A stretch of 36,974 nt of DNA from positions 1 through 36,974 of the forward strand of contig JBKPAF010000015.1 of the NCBI GenBank assembly GCA_046726275.1, written 5' to 3'. Below are positions 7,749 through 15,953 of this stretch, one piece after another (the stretch's first letter is position 1; the number at the start of each line of letters is the position of its first letter). The notes under the pieces are model-generated. The model had not been told where the DNA came from and made no database searches. It saw only the letters and a list, made by a program, of their open reading frames with translations. Origin of the DNA: DASXTW01 sp046726275. GTDB lineage: Bacteria; Actinomycetota; UBA4738. The translations under genes were made by a program, and so were the position numbers.

Positions 7749-7869
7749 CCGCCCGGCCTGTGCCAACCGACGAACGCGCCTGCCCGGTGAGTCGTTTCGT
7801 CCGTCGAGTCCCGGGGATACATCAAAGAACAGATCCCAGAAGCGCCCAGAGTCGGAAGGGAGGCGCACC

Positions 7870-8094
7870 ATGCCTGACCGGCGACCGAGCGTCAAGAACG
7901 AGAAGCAGTACGAGGCCCTCAAGGAGAAGGGTATGTCCAAGCAGCGGGCCGCCCGCATCGCCAACTCCCCCGGCGCCTCGAGCCGAGGCGGGAAGAAGTC
8001 GGGCTCGGGGAGCAGCTCGAAGCAGGGCGGTACCACTGCGCAGAAGAAGGCAGCCGGGCGGAAGGGCGGGAGGGCCGCCGCGCGCAAGCGGTGA
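7870..8094 (+). CDS. small highly basic protein, DUF7218-like N-terminus
   Basis: A 74-residue, Lys/Arg/Gly/Ser-rich protein. Its N-terminus (PSVKNEKQYEALKEKGMSKQ then RAARIAN) matches the opening of small actinobacterial proteins that usually continue into a Rho termination factor N-terminal (Rho_N/SAP-like) domain. Here that domain is absent; instead the chain ends with a Gly/Ser linker and an Ala/Lys/Arg tail like histone H1 or Ku C-termini. Nucleic-acid binding is likely from charge, but the role is unknown. GGAGG lies eight bases before ATG 7870. A related small protein with the Rho_N domain is encoded at 25705. Confidence 0.8.
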   Translation: MPDRRPSVKNEKQYEALKEKGMSKQRAARIANSPGASSRGGKKSGSGSSSKQGGTTAQKKAAGRKGGRAAARKR

Positions 8095-8100
8095 CTCTGG

Positions 8101-8754
8101 TCAGACGGTCTTCACTGCGACCAGTCGCTCGACGATCCCCAGGCGGAGGCGATCTCGGGCCAGAATGTTCATGCCGGCCCGAAGGACATGCCGTGATGGG
8201 CGTCGAGTCGAGTACTCCCCTTTCGTTCGCCGGGGGATGAACTCGTGCAGCCACTGCAGCCAGAAGATCGGCGGGACGGAGCTGCGGATGTGATCGACTA
8301 GGATCAGGCGGCCGGCCGGCTGAAGGATCCGAATCATCTCCGAGATCGCCGCGGCGTCGTCGGGCACGCTGCAGAGGGCGTACGTGCAGACCACCGTGTC
8401 GAACGAGCCGTCCGTGAACGGGAGGTCCTGCGCGTCTCCTTCGGTCAAACGGATTGCTCGCCCCAGCCGCTCGGCTCGAGAACGAGCCAGGGTAAGCATC
8501 TCGGGGCTGAGGTCGATCCCGGTGAGGCGGGCGTGTGCAGGGTAGTGCGGCAAGTTGAGACCGGTGCCGATGGCGACCTCGAGCGTCTCTCCCACGGCCC
8601 GTGAGCATGCCCAGGCCCGGTGTTCGGTCCCGAAGATCCATCGTTCAGAGAAATCCGCCTCTTCGTCGTACCTGGAAGCTTCCTTGGCGTAGACCCGTCG
8701 CTTGACCTCGTTGGCGCGGGCTCTCCTGTTGGCCGACAGAACGTCCTTCGTCAT
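8101..8754 (-). CDS. class I SAM-dependent methyltransferase (UbiE/PmtA-like)
   Basis: A 217-residue methyltransferase of the type 11 fold. Motif I is EVAIGTGLNLPHY (residues 59-71), the ribose-binding acid is in GIDLSPEMLTLAR (D81), motif II is EGDAQDLPFTDGSFDTVVC, and motif III follows as GRLILVDHIRSS. The N-terminal helix with SRYDEEADFSERWIFG is typical of PmtA-like and phospholipid- or quinone-type enzymes, so a lipid or small lipophilic substrate is possible but unproven. Its start overlaps the stop of the upstream hydrolase by four bases (ATGA at 8751-8754), making it the last gene of the monooxygenase operon. Confidence 0.92.
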   Translation of the reverse strand: MTKDVLSANRRARANEVKRRVYAKEASRYDEEADFSERWIFGTEHRAWACSRAVGETLEVAIGTGLNLPHYPAHARLTGIDLSPEMLTLARSRAERLGRAIRLTEGDAQDLPFTDGSFDTVVCTYALCSVPDDAAAISEMIRILQPAGRLILVDHIRSSVPPIFWLQWLHEFIPRRTKGEYSTRRPSRHVLRAGMNILARDRLRLGIVERLVAVKTV

Positions 8755-9647
8755 GGATCCGATTGCGCGAACGCCGCGCCGAGTGCTCGGAGGAACGCTT
8801 CAGGCTGCTCGATATGGGGGACGTGCCCGGCGCCGTCGATCACGTGCAGAGGCCAGCCGAACTTGGAACTTGCGAGCTCGGCGATCCTGGGCGGGATCAT
8901 CCGATCCTGCCTCCCCCAGATCAGCGCCACGGGGAGGTCGATGCCCCGGAGCTGATCGTCCGAGATCTGCTTTGCACCGGCCCTGATCAGCTGCCGCATC
9001 GTCTTCTTGATGGCAGGGGCGGTGCCGCGAGAGAGCCCGTAGGCCATAAACGCGTCATACCACTCGGGACTCAGCCTGCGGGTCCTCGCCGCATCGAGGA
9101 AAGCCCAGTCCGCGAACCGGGCATTGTTGCGCTCGGTTGGTCTGAGATCGAACCGGATCGCGGTCAACAGAAGCCCCAGAGGGATTCGATAGTGCCCGAT
9201 CCCCGGTGACCCGTACAGCACCAGTTCCCGAAGGAGACCCCCGTGCTGTGACGCGAATTGAGCGGCCAGGCTGCCGTACAGCGAGTGCGCCACCAGCGTC
9301 GGTTTCTCGTCGCAGGTCAGCGGGAGCAGGGCCGCCACCCATTCGCCGAAGGACGCCACGTCCAGCCCGTCGAAAGGTTCGGACTCCCCGAGGCCGGGGA
9401 CATCGGGAACGACGAGGCGGTGGGTCTCCGCAAGGCGAGACATAACGGGCGCCCAGTACACCCCGCCCGTCTCGATCCCGCCGTGAAGCAGCACCACGGG
9501 GGGGCCGTCCCCGCCCTCGAGGAGCGCCGTCGAGACACCGGCCACCTCCAGTCGCCGCTGCATGACCGGGATCCCCGTCAGCATCCGCCGACGGAACTCC
9601 TCATCATTGAGACGTCGGGTGACCCTCAACTTCATCTGTGTGGTCAT
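8751..9647 (-). CDS. alpha/beta hydrolase in monooxygenase operon
   Basis: A 298-residue alpha/beta hydrolase. Seen: oxyanion motif VVLLHGGIETGG, PDVPGLGES, the nucleophile elbow AHSLYGS with S122, acid loop WGRQDRMIPP and catalytic histidine in GAGHVPHIEQPEAF. The elbow is unusual: the normal GxSxG glycine pair is Ala at -2 and Tyr at +2, though HS and the C-terminal triad members are intact. Start ATG 9647 is chosen because GGGAGG stands upstream and because ATG overlaps the TGA of the monooxygenase gene; the open frame extends further upstream only as a shadow. An ester or lactone produced by a flavin monooxygenase could be its substrate, which is inference from the operon. Confidence 0.92.
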   Translation of the reverse strand: MTTQMKLRVTRRLNDEEFRRRMLTGIPVMQRRLEVAGVSTALLEGGDGPPVVLLHGGIETGGVYWAPVMSRLAETHRLVVPDVPGLGESEPFDGLDVASFGEWVAALLPLTCDEKPTLVAHSLYGSLAAQFASQHGGLLRELVLYGSPGIGHYRIPLGLLLTAIRFDLRPTERNNARFADWAFLDAARTRRLSPEWYDAFMAYGLSRGTAPAIKKTMRQLIRAGAKQISDDQLRGIDLPVALIWGRQDRMIPPRIAELASSKFGWPLHVIDGAGHVPHIEQPEAFLRALGAAFAQSDP

Positions 9648-10765
9648 TTCTGCCTCCCAGCACCAGAGGGCTGTTGCGACTCTTCGACGGGGTGACTGTT
9701 CGATGATCGCGTCGCGATGTGCCTCGCGATGTATTCCGCGTCCCTGCCCATGCCAGGGAGCACGTTGGAGGTGACCGCGTACTGGAACAGCAGCCCCATG
9801 AAGTACAGCCCCGGCTCGGACTCCACGATGCCCCGGCGATGCATCGGCTCTCCGTCCGCGCCGAACACGGGGAGGTCGATCCACCCGAAGTCATATCGGA
9901 AACCCGTGGACCAGATCACGTTCGACACGGTCAGGACTCGACCGTCTGCGAACTCCGGGTACCCGTCCTTCACCCCGACGGTTCGCGGCACCTGTTCGAC
10001 GCCGGCGGCAACGAGGTCCTTCAGCTTGGTCCGGATGAGCGGCTGGCCATGAGCAATGAGCCTCGGGACGACCTTGCGTCCGATCGGCGTGCGTCTGGTG
10101 AGCACCCGATGGCCGAGGAACCGAACGACCGGAAAAGCGAATCGAGCTGCGGAGGGCCCGTGCCGGAACGGGAGTTGGCCCCTCGGCTTGCCCGAAAGCC
10201 AGGTTCGATGGGTGCGCACGACTTCATGGGCGATCTCTGCGCCCGAGTTCCCGATGCCCACGATGAGGACTCCACCTTCCTGCAGCTGTGAGGGATTCCG
10301 GTACTCGGCGGAGTGCAGTTGCACGATGCTCGGGTCGAGCTCGCGGGCGAACGGAGGAGACTTCGGCGTACGCTCCGCGCCGGTGGCCACCACCACGTTG
10401 TCGGCCTCGTACCGCCGATCGCCGGAGGAAACGATGTATCTGTCCCCCTCCCTGGAGAGTCCGTCCACCCGCGCGCCGGTCCGATAGGTCAGATCGAATC
10501 GCCCGGCGTAGGCCTCCAGGTAATCAGCCATCTCGTCTTTGGTGGGGAACGACAGGCGGGGCGCAGGAAACGGCATGCCATCGAGGCCATCGAACTTGGC
10601 CGGCGTGAACAGGCGGAGGGAGTCCCATCGCTTCCGCCAGGAATCGCCGACGCGTTCGTTCGCGTCCAGGATCACGAAGGACCGGCCTCGCCTGGCCAGG
10701 TGGTGTCCTACGGAGAGGCCCGCCTGCCCCCCGCCGACGATCACGGTCTCGAACCGCTCGGTCAT
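9644..10765 (-). CDS. flavin-containing monooxygenase (FMO/Baeyer-Villiger type), copy 1
   Basis: A 373-residue NAD(P)H- and FAD-dependent oxidoreductase of the CzcO/FMO branch. FAD-binding GGGQAGLSVGHHLARRG is at the N-terminus, the family FxGxxHxxxW-like region appears as SWRKRWDSLRLFTPAKFDGLDG, NADPH-binding motif GVLIVGIGNSGAEIAHE is central, and the ATG motif VVVATGAERTPK and late VIWSTGFRYDF close the binding sites. Such enzymes insert oxygen into ketones or heteroatoms. ATG 10765 is preceded by GGGAGGCAGAG. It is strongly similar along its length to the adjacent gene at 10762-11897 (tandem duplication). The stop overlaps the hydrolase start by four bases. Confidence 0.93.
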   Translation of the reverse strand: MTERFETVIVGGGQAGLSVGHHLARRGRSFVILDANERVGDSWRKRWDSLRLFTPAKFDGLDGMPFPAPRLSFPTKDEMADYLEAYAGRFDLTYRTGARVDGLSREGDRYIVSSGDRRYEADNVVVATGAERTPKSPPFARELDPSIVQLHSAEYRNPSQLQEGGVLIVGIGNSGAEIAHEVVRTHRTWLSGKPRGQLPFRHGPSAARFAFPVVRFLGHRVLTRRTPIGRKVVPRLIAHGQPLIRTKLKDLVAAGVEQVPRTVGVKDGYPEFADGRVLTVSNVIWSTGFRYDFGWIDLPVFGADGEPMHRRGIVESEPGLYFMGLLFQYAVTSNVLPGMGRDAEYIARHIATRSSNSHPVEESQQPSGAGRQK

Positions 10766-11897
10766 CTCTGCCTCCCAACCGCCGCATTTTCTTGCGGTGC
10801 TTCGGTGGGTGACTGTGTGCTGATCGCGCGTCGATGTGCTTCGCGATGTACTCGGCGTCCCTGCCCACCCCACCAATAAGCGCCGAGGAGAGCGAATACA
10901 GGAAGGCCAGTCCCACGAAGCACAGACCGGGTTCCGATCCGACGATCCCACGATCGTGCACTGGGCGGCCGCCCTCGTCGAAGACCGGCAGGTCGATCCA
11001 GCGGAAGTCCAGCATGTACCCGGTACTCCAGATGACGTTCGCGACCTCGAGGACTCGTCCGTCTTCAAGCACCGGCAGGCCGTCGCGCACCCCAGCGACT
11101 CTGGGCAATCGCTCGATCCCCGCGGCGGCGATGTCTTTCCTCTTGACCCGGGCGAGGGGGATGCCCCGGTTTCGGAACTTCTGTTCGACCTTCCTCCCGA
11201 TCGGCGTCCTCATGGTGAGTACGTGCGTGACCATGAACCAGAGGAGGGGCATGAGCAGCCAGTCCGGCCTGCTTCCGGGACGAGTGGGTTCCTGGCCGGT
11301 GTCCCGTCCTGACAGCCACGTCGGATGACTACGAGAAGCTTCGACCGCGATCTCGGCTCCCGAGTTGCCTGCGCCGACGACGAGGACGCCACCGTCCCGA
11401 AGTTGGGACGGATTCCGGTACTCGGTGGAATGCATCTGGACGATGGTCGGATCGAGCTCGGATGCGAAGGAAGGGATCCTGGGGCTCTGATAGACGCCCG
11501 TCGCCACCACCACGTTGGAGGCCTCGAACCGGTGGTCGCCAGCCGTCACGACGTATCGGTTGCCCTCTTTGGTGAGGCCGTCCACGCGAATCCCCGATCG
11601 AACGGGGAGACCGAATCGCGCCGCGTAGGCCTCGAGGTAGTCGGCCACCTGGTCCTTCGTCGGGAACGATCGGGCAGGAGCGGGAAAGGGCCACCCAGGG
11701 AGACCGTCATACCGAGCTTGAGTGAATACTCGAAGGGAGTCCCACCGTTTGCGCCAGGAATCGCCGATCCGCTCGCTCGCATCCAGGATCACGAACGGTC
11801 GATCCCACTTCGACAGGTGGTACCCCATGGAGAGACCGGACTGCCCGCCACCGATGATGATCGTCTCGAACCGCTCAGAGCCATTCACGCCGTTCAT
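10762..11897 (-). CDS. flavin-containing monooxygenase, copy 2, with probable single-base frameshift at the 3' end
   Basis: The paralogue of the neighbouring monooxygenase. Seen: GGGQSGLSMGYHLSKW for FAD, SWRKRWDSLRVFTQARYDGLPG, VVVATGVYQSPR, NADPH motif GVLVVGAGNSGAEIAVE and VIWSTGYMLDF. ATG 11897 has AGGAGG upstream. In the sequence as given the frame does not stop at the gene boundary but stays open to 10524, out of phase through the next gene. Adding one base in the A-run at 10787-10790 (plus-strand TTTT) gives the ending NAAVGRQR and a TGA at 10762-10764, overlapping the next ATG exactly as copy 1 (ending GAGRQK) overlaps its own downstream gene. Expected native length is 378 residues. 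Confidence 0.88.
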
Positions 11898-12016
11898 CGC
11901 TTTCCTCCTGATGCCGTGCTCGTAAAGGAAGGTAGGTCCGGGCGGGTTGGCAACGCATCGGGGGAACTGTCCAAATCGGAGAACCCCCGACGTGGGTAAT
12001 TCTGTGTAGATGCGGG

Positions 12017-12924
12017 CTACACCAAGTCGTGCTCGTAGGCGTACGCAGTGGCCGCTGACCGCGAGGAGAGCCCCAGCTTGGTGAAGATGTTGCTCACGTG
12101 GCGAGCCACGGTCTTCTCACTGATCACCAGCTTCTCGGCGATGGCTCGATTGGTCCTGCCCTCCGCAATGAGGCGAAGGACCTCGACCTCGCGAACCGTG
12201 AGTCCACCCTGGCCCTCTCGAGCGGCGGTTCGGATGAGCTTCTCCACCCGGGCCAGCTCCGGCTGGGCGCCCAGCTGCTGAAGGGCCCGGCGGGCCGAGT
12301 CCAGCTCCATGGCCGCCGTGTCCTCGTCGCCCAGCTCCCGGCAGGCCACCCCGATAAGCGCCCGAACGCGGGCCGCTTCATAGGGAGCCTCGAGCTCCTG
12401 CCAAGCCTTCCATGCGGGGCGCAACGCGTGAAGGGCGGCTTTCGGTTCGTCCTCTGCCAGGAGGACGGCGCCGCTGGCCTGGGCCGAGAGGGCATGCAGC
12501 ACGGGGGCATTGAACGCGGCCGCGATCTCAGAGAGCTCGTCGGCGGCGCCCCTGGCCGCGGGGACGTCGCCGGCCGCCAGCGCGACCTCGGCGAGCGCTG
12601 GGAGGAGCTTGGCCCGGGTCACCCGGTCATGGGCCTCGTCCACAGCGAGCCGGATTGCTACGTAGGCAGCCTCCACCTGGTCCTGGACCAGCCGGAGCCA
12701 CGCGAGGCCCGGCTGAGGGCTGTGGCCCCATTCACTTGCCTGCCGGTAGTTCTCCTCAGCCGCGGCGAACTCTCCGCGGAGCCGGTGGATCTCCGCCTGC
12801 TGGTAGAACGCCATCCCGACCGCAGGCTGGCCGGAAAGCCGTTCGCAGGCCCGTTGCGCCTCGCCCACCGCATCCGGCCAGGCGCCGTGCAGCTGGAGGA
12901 TCTGCGCCCTGTGCACAAGACACG
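12017..12924 (-). CDS. LuxR-type transcriptional regulator, C-terminal part (frameshifted from 12925-13656)
   Basis: The 3' part of a large regulator. The last 65 residues are a LuxR/GerE helix-turn-helix: LTVREVEVLRLIAEGRTNRA, then the recognition helix VISEKTVARHVSNIFTKLGLSSR. Before it lies a helical TPR-like region (CLVHRAQILQLHGAW, LSGQPAVGMAFYQQAEIHRL, LLPALAEVALAAGDV, and more Leu/Ala helices). The frame change from the 5' part falls at 12923-12924, where GGACAG expected from the family (VPFRGQCLVHRA) has become GGACG, so one base is missing. With one base restored the protein would be about 546 residues. It lies 120 bases upstream of and co-directional with the monooxygenase operon, which it may control. 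Confidence 0.8.
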
Positions 12925-13656
12925 TCCGCGGAACGGGACAAGATCCGGCTGACCCTTGATCCACTGGCTCAGCGCCTCTGTCCACTCCTGCGCCCGGCGC
13001 AGGTCGAAGATCTCCTGACAGGCGTCGATCACCGAGCAGTAGACGATCCCGGTAACCACAGGGGAAACCTCTCCGGCTGTTACCGCGACCATGGCCTCGT
13101 CGAGCCAGGCCACCCCTTCCACTGTCTCCCCCAGCATGATCAAGGCCTGGCCCCTCCCGAGCCGACACAGCGTCATCAGGTCTGGGTCGACGAAGCGGTC
13201 GGCGATGGCTGCGGCCTGCTTGAAGATGGGATACGCCGCGGCCGCGTCGCCCTGCATCAAGCTCTGGAGCGCGACCGGAAAGAGGACGTATCCCTGCTCC
13301 ACGCAGTCCTCCTGCGTTTCCTCGAGCAGCCGCCTGCCTCGGGCGAGCCAGCCGCCGCCGCGAGCCATCTCACCCCTGTCTAGTAGCCCCATTCCCAGCC
13401 AGAACGCGACCCGCGTGGCCCTGGGGATATTGCCCCCGCGAAGGTGTTCCTGGTGCGCTCGGGCCAAGACGTCGGCACTGTCCTCGTACCTGCCGGTCAG
13501 GTGGGCCGCGACGGCGAGTCGCTCCAAGTCCTCGACCTCGAGCGGCGACTGACGGTCCGCCGCCGAAAGTCGCGCGAAGGCTTCCTCCCACGCCTGCCCG
13601 GCATAGGCGGCTCGGCCGCGTTCGAGCTCGTCGGGGTCTTCCATCGCGCGTCTCAT
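12925..13656 (-). CDS. LuxR-type regulator, N-terminal TPR-like part (frameshifted)
   Basis: The 5' part of the same regulator. It begins MRRAMEDPDELERGRAAYAG and continues as tandem helix pairs typical of TPR repeats (EEAFARLSAADRQSPLEVED, LAVAAHLTGRYEDSADVL, RATRVAFWLGMGLLDRGEMA, AIADRFVDPDLMTLCRLGRG), ending WIKGQPDLVPFRG, which is the point where family members go on with QCLVHRA. In the given sequence the frame then runs into an Arg/Ser-rich shadow up to 12658. No sensory or ATPase domain precedes the repeats. Start ATG 13656 is six bases from the EamA stop; M5 at 13644 is an alternative. Neither has a clear ribosome site, so coupling to the upstream genes is possible. Confidence 0.78.
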
Positions 13657-13662
13657 CGAACT

Positions 13663-14559
13663 CTAACGGGGAGCCAGGGCGGATGGCTCCTCAGCCCTGC
13701 GGAGTGCCCCGACGTAGACGCCTGCCAAGATCAACACTCCCCCGACCACGAGCTCCATGCCGACCGGTTCCTTGTCGAGCCAGGCCGACAGCAGCACCGT
13801 CACGATGGGAGTTATGACGAACCCGTAGGCCGTCCGCGAGGCGCTCCAGTAGCGGAGCACCACGACATACAGGACGAAGACCACCACGGAACCGACGAGG
13901 ACCAGATAGCCGAGCGCAATCCAGGTGGCGGTGCGCTGCGGAAGCTCGATCGCCTCTCCCGCGAGCATCGATCCCACGACCAGCAACACGGCTCCGGTCG
14001 TCATGCCCAGCGCATTCATCGTCACCGGGTGCACACGAGGAAACCGGCGAACCACCACGGCCGCCTCCCCGAACGACACGGCCCCGGCGACCAGGGCGAG
14101 GAGGGAGAGTGTCGGCACCGATCCCCCGATAGACGCCTGGGAGATCACGGCCACGCCGCCCAGGGCGAGGAGGGTTCCGACCACGGCCGCGGCGTGGAGG
14201 CGCTCCTGGCCCTGAAGGACCGCAAGGAGAAGGGTGGCCAGCGGGACCAATGCGAGCAGCGTCTGGCCGAGTCCGGCGTGCACCCGGACCAGCCCGTAGT
14301 ACGCCAGGGCGAAGGGAACCGCGAAATTGAGGATGCCGTAGAGGAGCGCCCCGACCAGGGCTCGCCCGCGAGGGACCGACAGCCTGAACACAGCCATGAC
14401 GATCATCAGGACCACCGCTGCCAGCGAGAACCGGAGGCCGGCTCCCCACAGTGGCGCGAGCTCACGGTTGCTGAACCTGACTCCGACCGCGTTGCCGCCG
14501 GCCAGGACGGAGGTCGCCACGAAGCAGATGAGCGCGATCCTCTGCTCCCCGACCCTCAT
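13663..14559 (-). CDS. EamA/DMT family permease (RhaT-like)
   Basis: A 298-residue inner-membrane protein with about ten hydrophobic segments, two EamA repeats. Seen: RIALICFVATSVLAGGNAVGVRFSNREL opening, LGQTLLALVPLATLLLA, the repeat boundary, SFGEAAVVVRRFPRVHPV and the last pair VSVVVFVLYVVVLRY-like and YGFVITPIVTVLLSAWL with the end GGVLILAGVYVGAL. The family exports or imports metabolites such as amino acids or sugars; the substrate is unknown. ATG 14559 is chosen because the preceding 142 codons of open frame are a shadow of DinB. The start is two bases after the DinB stop, so translation is probably coupled; no Shine-Dalgarno is visible. Confidence 0.9.
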   Translation of the reverse strand: MRVGEQRIALICFVATSVLAGGNAVGVRFSNRELAPLWGAGLRFSLAAVVLMIVMAVFRLSVPRGRALVGALLYGILNFAVPFALAYYGLVRVHAGLGQTLLALVPLATLLLAVLQGQERLHAAAVVGTLLALGGVAVISQASIGGSVPTLSLLALVAGAVSFGEAAVVVRRFPRVHPVTMNALGMTTGAVLLVVGSMLAGEAIELPQRTATWIALGYLVLVGSVVVFVLYVVVLRYWSASRTAYGFVITPIVTVLLSAWLDKEPVGMELVVGGVLILAGVYVGALRRAEEPSALAPR

Positions 14560-14561
14560 GT

Positions 14562-15080
14562 TCACCGGTGCCTGTAGAGATCCCGGAGACATCCGATCTC
14601 TCCACCGTGATGGGCGTCGTGGTGGATCATCGTCCAGAAGATCCGCCACGCGGGCCACTTCTCGCCCCAGTTGGTCATCACGGCTGCGTCCAGGTCCTCG
14701 TCGCCCGACAGGCCCTCCAGGTCTCTCACCAGCGAGGCATGTCCCAGCTCGAGCATCTCGACCATCCCCTCGGCGGTTTCCGGCCGCTCGATGGTCAGCC
14801 AGGTGAGCTGGGCGGGGCCGAATGCCCATTCGTGGTACATGACCTTGCACGAGGCCACATGGAACAGTCGCCAGGCCAGCGTGGTGAAGGGAGCCGGGCT
14901 GGGGTCCTGGTCTTTGTAGTCCTCCAGCAACCGACCGTCGGGCTGGCGACGGAGCGTCCACACTCCGGGAACGGGCTCCCACCACAGCTCGGCCTCGGTG
15001 AGTCCTTCCAGTCGCCGCCGGAGCGGCCGATAGGCCCCTTCCATCTGCCTACCGAGCAGCTCGATCTGGTCCCGTGGCAT
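14562..15080 (-). CDS. DinB family protein
   Basis: A 172-residue DinB/YfiT-fold four-helix-bundle protein. Three metal-binding histidines are visible: in AWRLFHVASCKVMYHEWAFG and in the C-terminal HHDAHHGGEIGCLRDLYR. DinB folds bind divalent metals and include thiol-dependent enzymes such as mycothiol or bacillithiol transferases; this one is unassigned. ATG 15080 is preceded by TAGGAA six bases upstream; the ATG 15 bases earlier lacks a ribosome site. It is first of the minus-strand series DinB, EamA, LuxR. The stop codon and the EamA start are separated by two bases. Confidence 0.9.
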   Translation of the reverse strand: MPRDQIELLGRQMEGAYRPLRRRLEGLTEAELWWEPVPGVWTLRRQPDGRLLEDYKDQDPSPAPFTTLAWRLFHVASCKVMYHEWAFGPAQLTWLTIERPETAEGMVEMLELGHASLVRDLEGLSGDEDLDAAVMTNWGEKWPAWRIFWTMIHHDAHHGGEIGCLRDLYRHR

Positions 15081-15227
15081 CCGCGTTCCTACCATAGTGT
15101 CCGCGCGGCATGGATTCACAGGGGATCCCCAGCGAGGCTTGATCGATCGCCCAGCGGTTCCTGATGTCATGTTCGGCAGCCTCGCCGGCGAAGCGAGTCA
15201 CCACCAAGCCATCAAGGGAGGAACCAG

Positions 15228-15683
15228 ATGACCGAACCACGTCGGATGCGTCACTGGAAGCGATGGCTGGCGATCGGGATTGCCGCCGCAGCGGTTGCTC
15301 TGGTGGCCGGCGCTTACATTTACATCCATCTCATCGAAGGGCCCGCACCTGCTCCGCTCGCCCTGGCCTCGTCGTCTCCCACACCGAGCGCGACGGCTTC
15401 CAGCTTCGGCCAGACGAGCGGAGGGACGGACGGGACCTGGAAGGTGTCCGATGGTTCGCTGGTCGGTTACCGGGTCAAAGAGGTCCTGTTCGGCCAGAGC
15501 AACGTGGCCGTCGGGAGGACTGGCGAGATCACCGGATCGATCGACGTGAACGGGACCACGATCACGGCGGGTACGTTCACGGTGGACATGACGACGGTGG
15601 AGAGCGACCAGAGTCGCCGGGACGCCCAGTTCAACGGGCGGATCATGGAAACGAGCTCTTATCCGACCGCGACCTTCACCTGA
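15228..15683 (+). CDS. YceI family protein, N-terminal part (frameshifted)
   Basis: An N-terminal signal anchor (basic RRMRHWKRW, then hydrophobic LAIGIAAAAVALVAGAYIYI) and a Pro/Ser/Thr-rich spacer are followed by the first half of a YceI lipocalin-like beta-barrel: WKVSDGSLVGYRVKEVL, VGRTGEITGSIDVNGTTI and GTFTVDMTTVESDQSRRDAQF. GGGAGGA stands before ATG 15228. It stops prematurely at TGA 15681 right after SYPTATFT. The other half is in another frame just downstream. YceI proteins bind polyisoprenoids or amphiphiles in the envelope; here it would be membrane-anchored and face outwards. Confidence 0.85.
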   Translation: MTEPRRMRHWKRWLAIGIAAAAVALVAGAYIYIHLIEGPAPAPLALASSSPTPSATASSFGQTSGGTDGTWKVSDGSLVGYRVKEVLFGQSNVAVGRTGEITGSIDVNGTTITAGTFTVDMTTVESDQSRRDAQFNGRIMETSSYPTATFT

Positions 15684-15940
15684 CCGAGCCCATCGATCTC
15701 GGATCGATCCCCGCAGAGGGGACGGACCAGAGCTATCGAGCTACGGGCGACCTGACCCTTCACGGCGTCACCAAGTCCGTGACCTTGAACGTCACCGGCA
15801 GATATGCGAGATCGACGTTTCAGGTGGTCGGCTCCATCCCCATCACGTTCGCGGACTGGAACATCCCGAACCCCAGCTTCGGTCCGGTGAGCACAGAGGA
15901 CAAAGGCGTGCTCGAGTTCGCGCTGAACTTCTCGCGCTAG
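15680..15940 (+). CDS. YceI family protein, C-terminal part (separated by a frameshift)
   Basis: 87 codons without a proper start that encode the second half of the YceI barrel: LTEPIDLGSIPAEGTDQSYR, GDLTLHGVTKSVTLNVTGRY (TLHGVT is the hallmark motif), VGSIPITFADWNIPNPSFGP and EDKGVLEFALNF. The preceding half ends ATFT in another frame. One extra C in the CC at 15679-15680 would give TATFTLTEPI, the usual family sequence, and one continuous protein of about 238 residues. This is a broken gene as written, or an assembly error. Confidence 0.8.
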   Translation: MTEPIDLGSIPAEGTDQSYRATGDLTLHGVTKSVTLNVTGRYARSTFQVVGSIPITFADWNIPNPSFGPVSTEDKGVLEFALNFSR

Positions 15941-15953
15941 GCGGTTCCACCGG

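Noticed and set aside
8097..8124. CTGGTC/GACCAG inverted repeat between convergent genes, as a terminator
   Set aside because: Only six base pairs with a 16-base loop and no T run; too weak to call.
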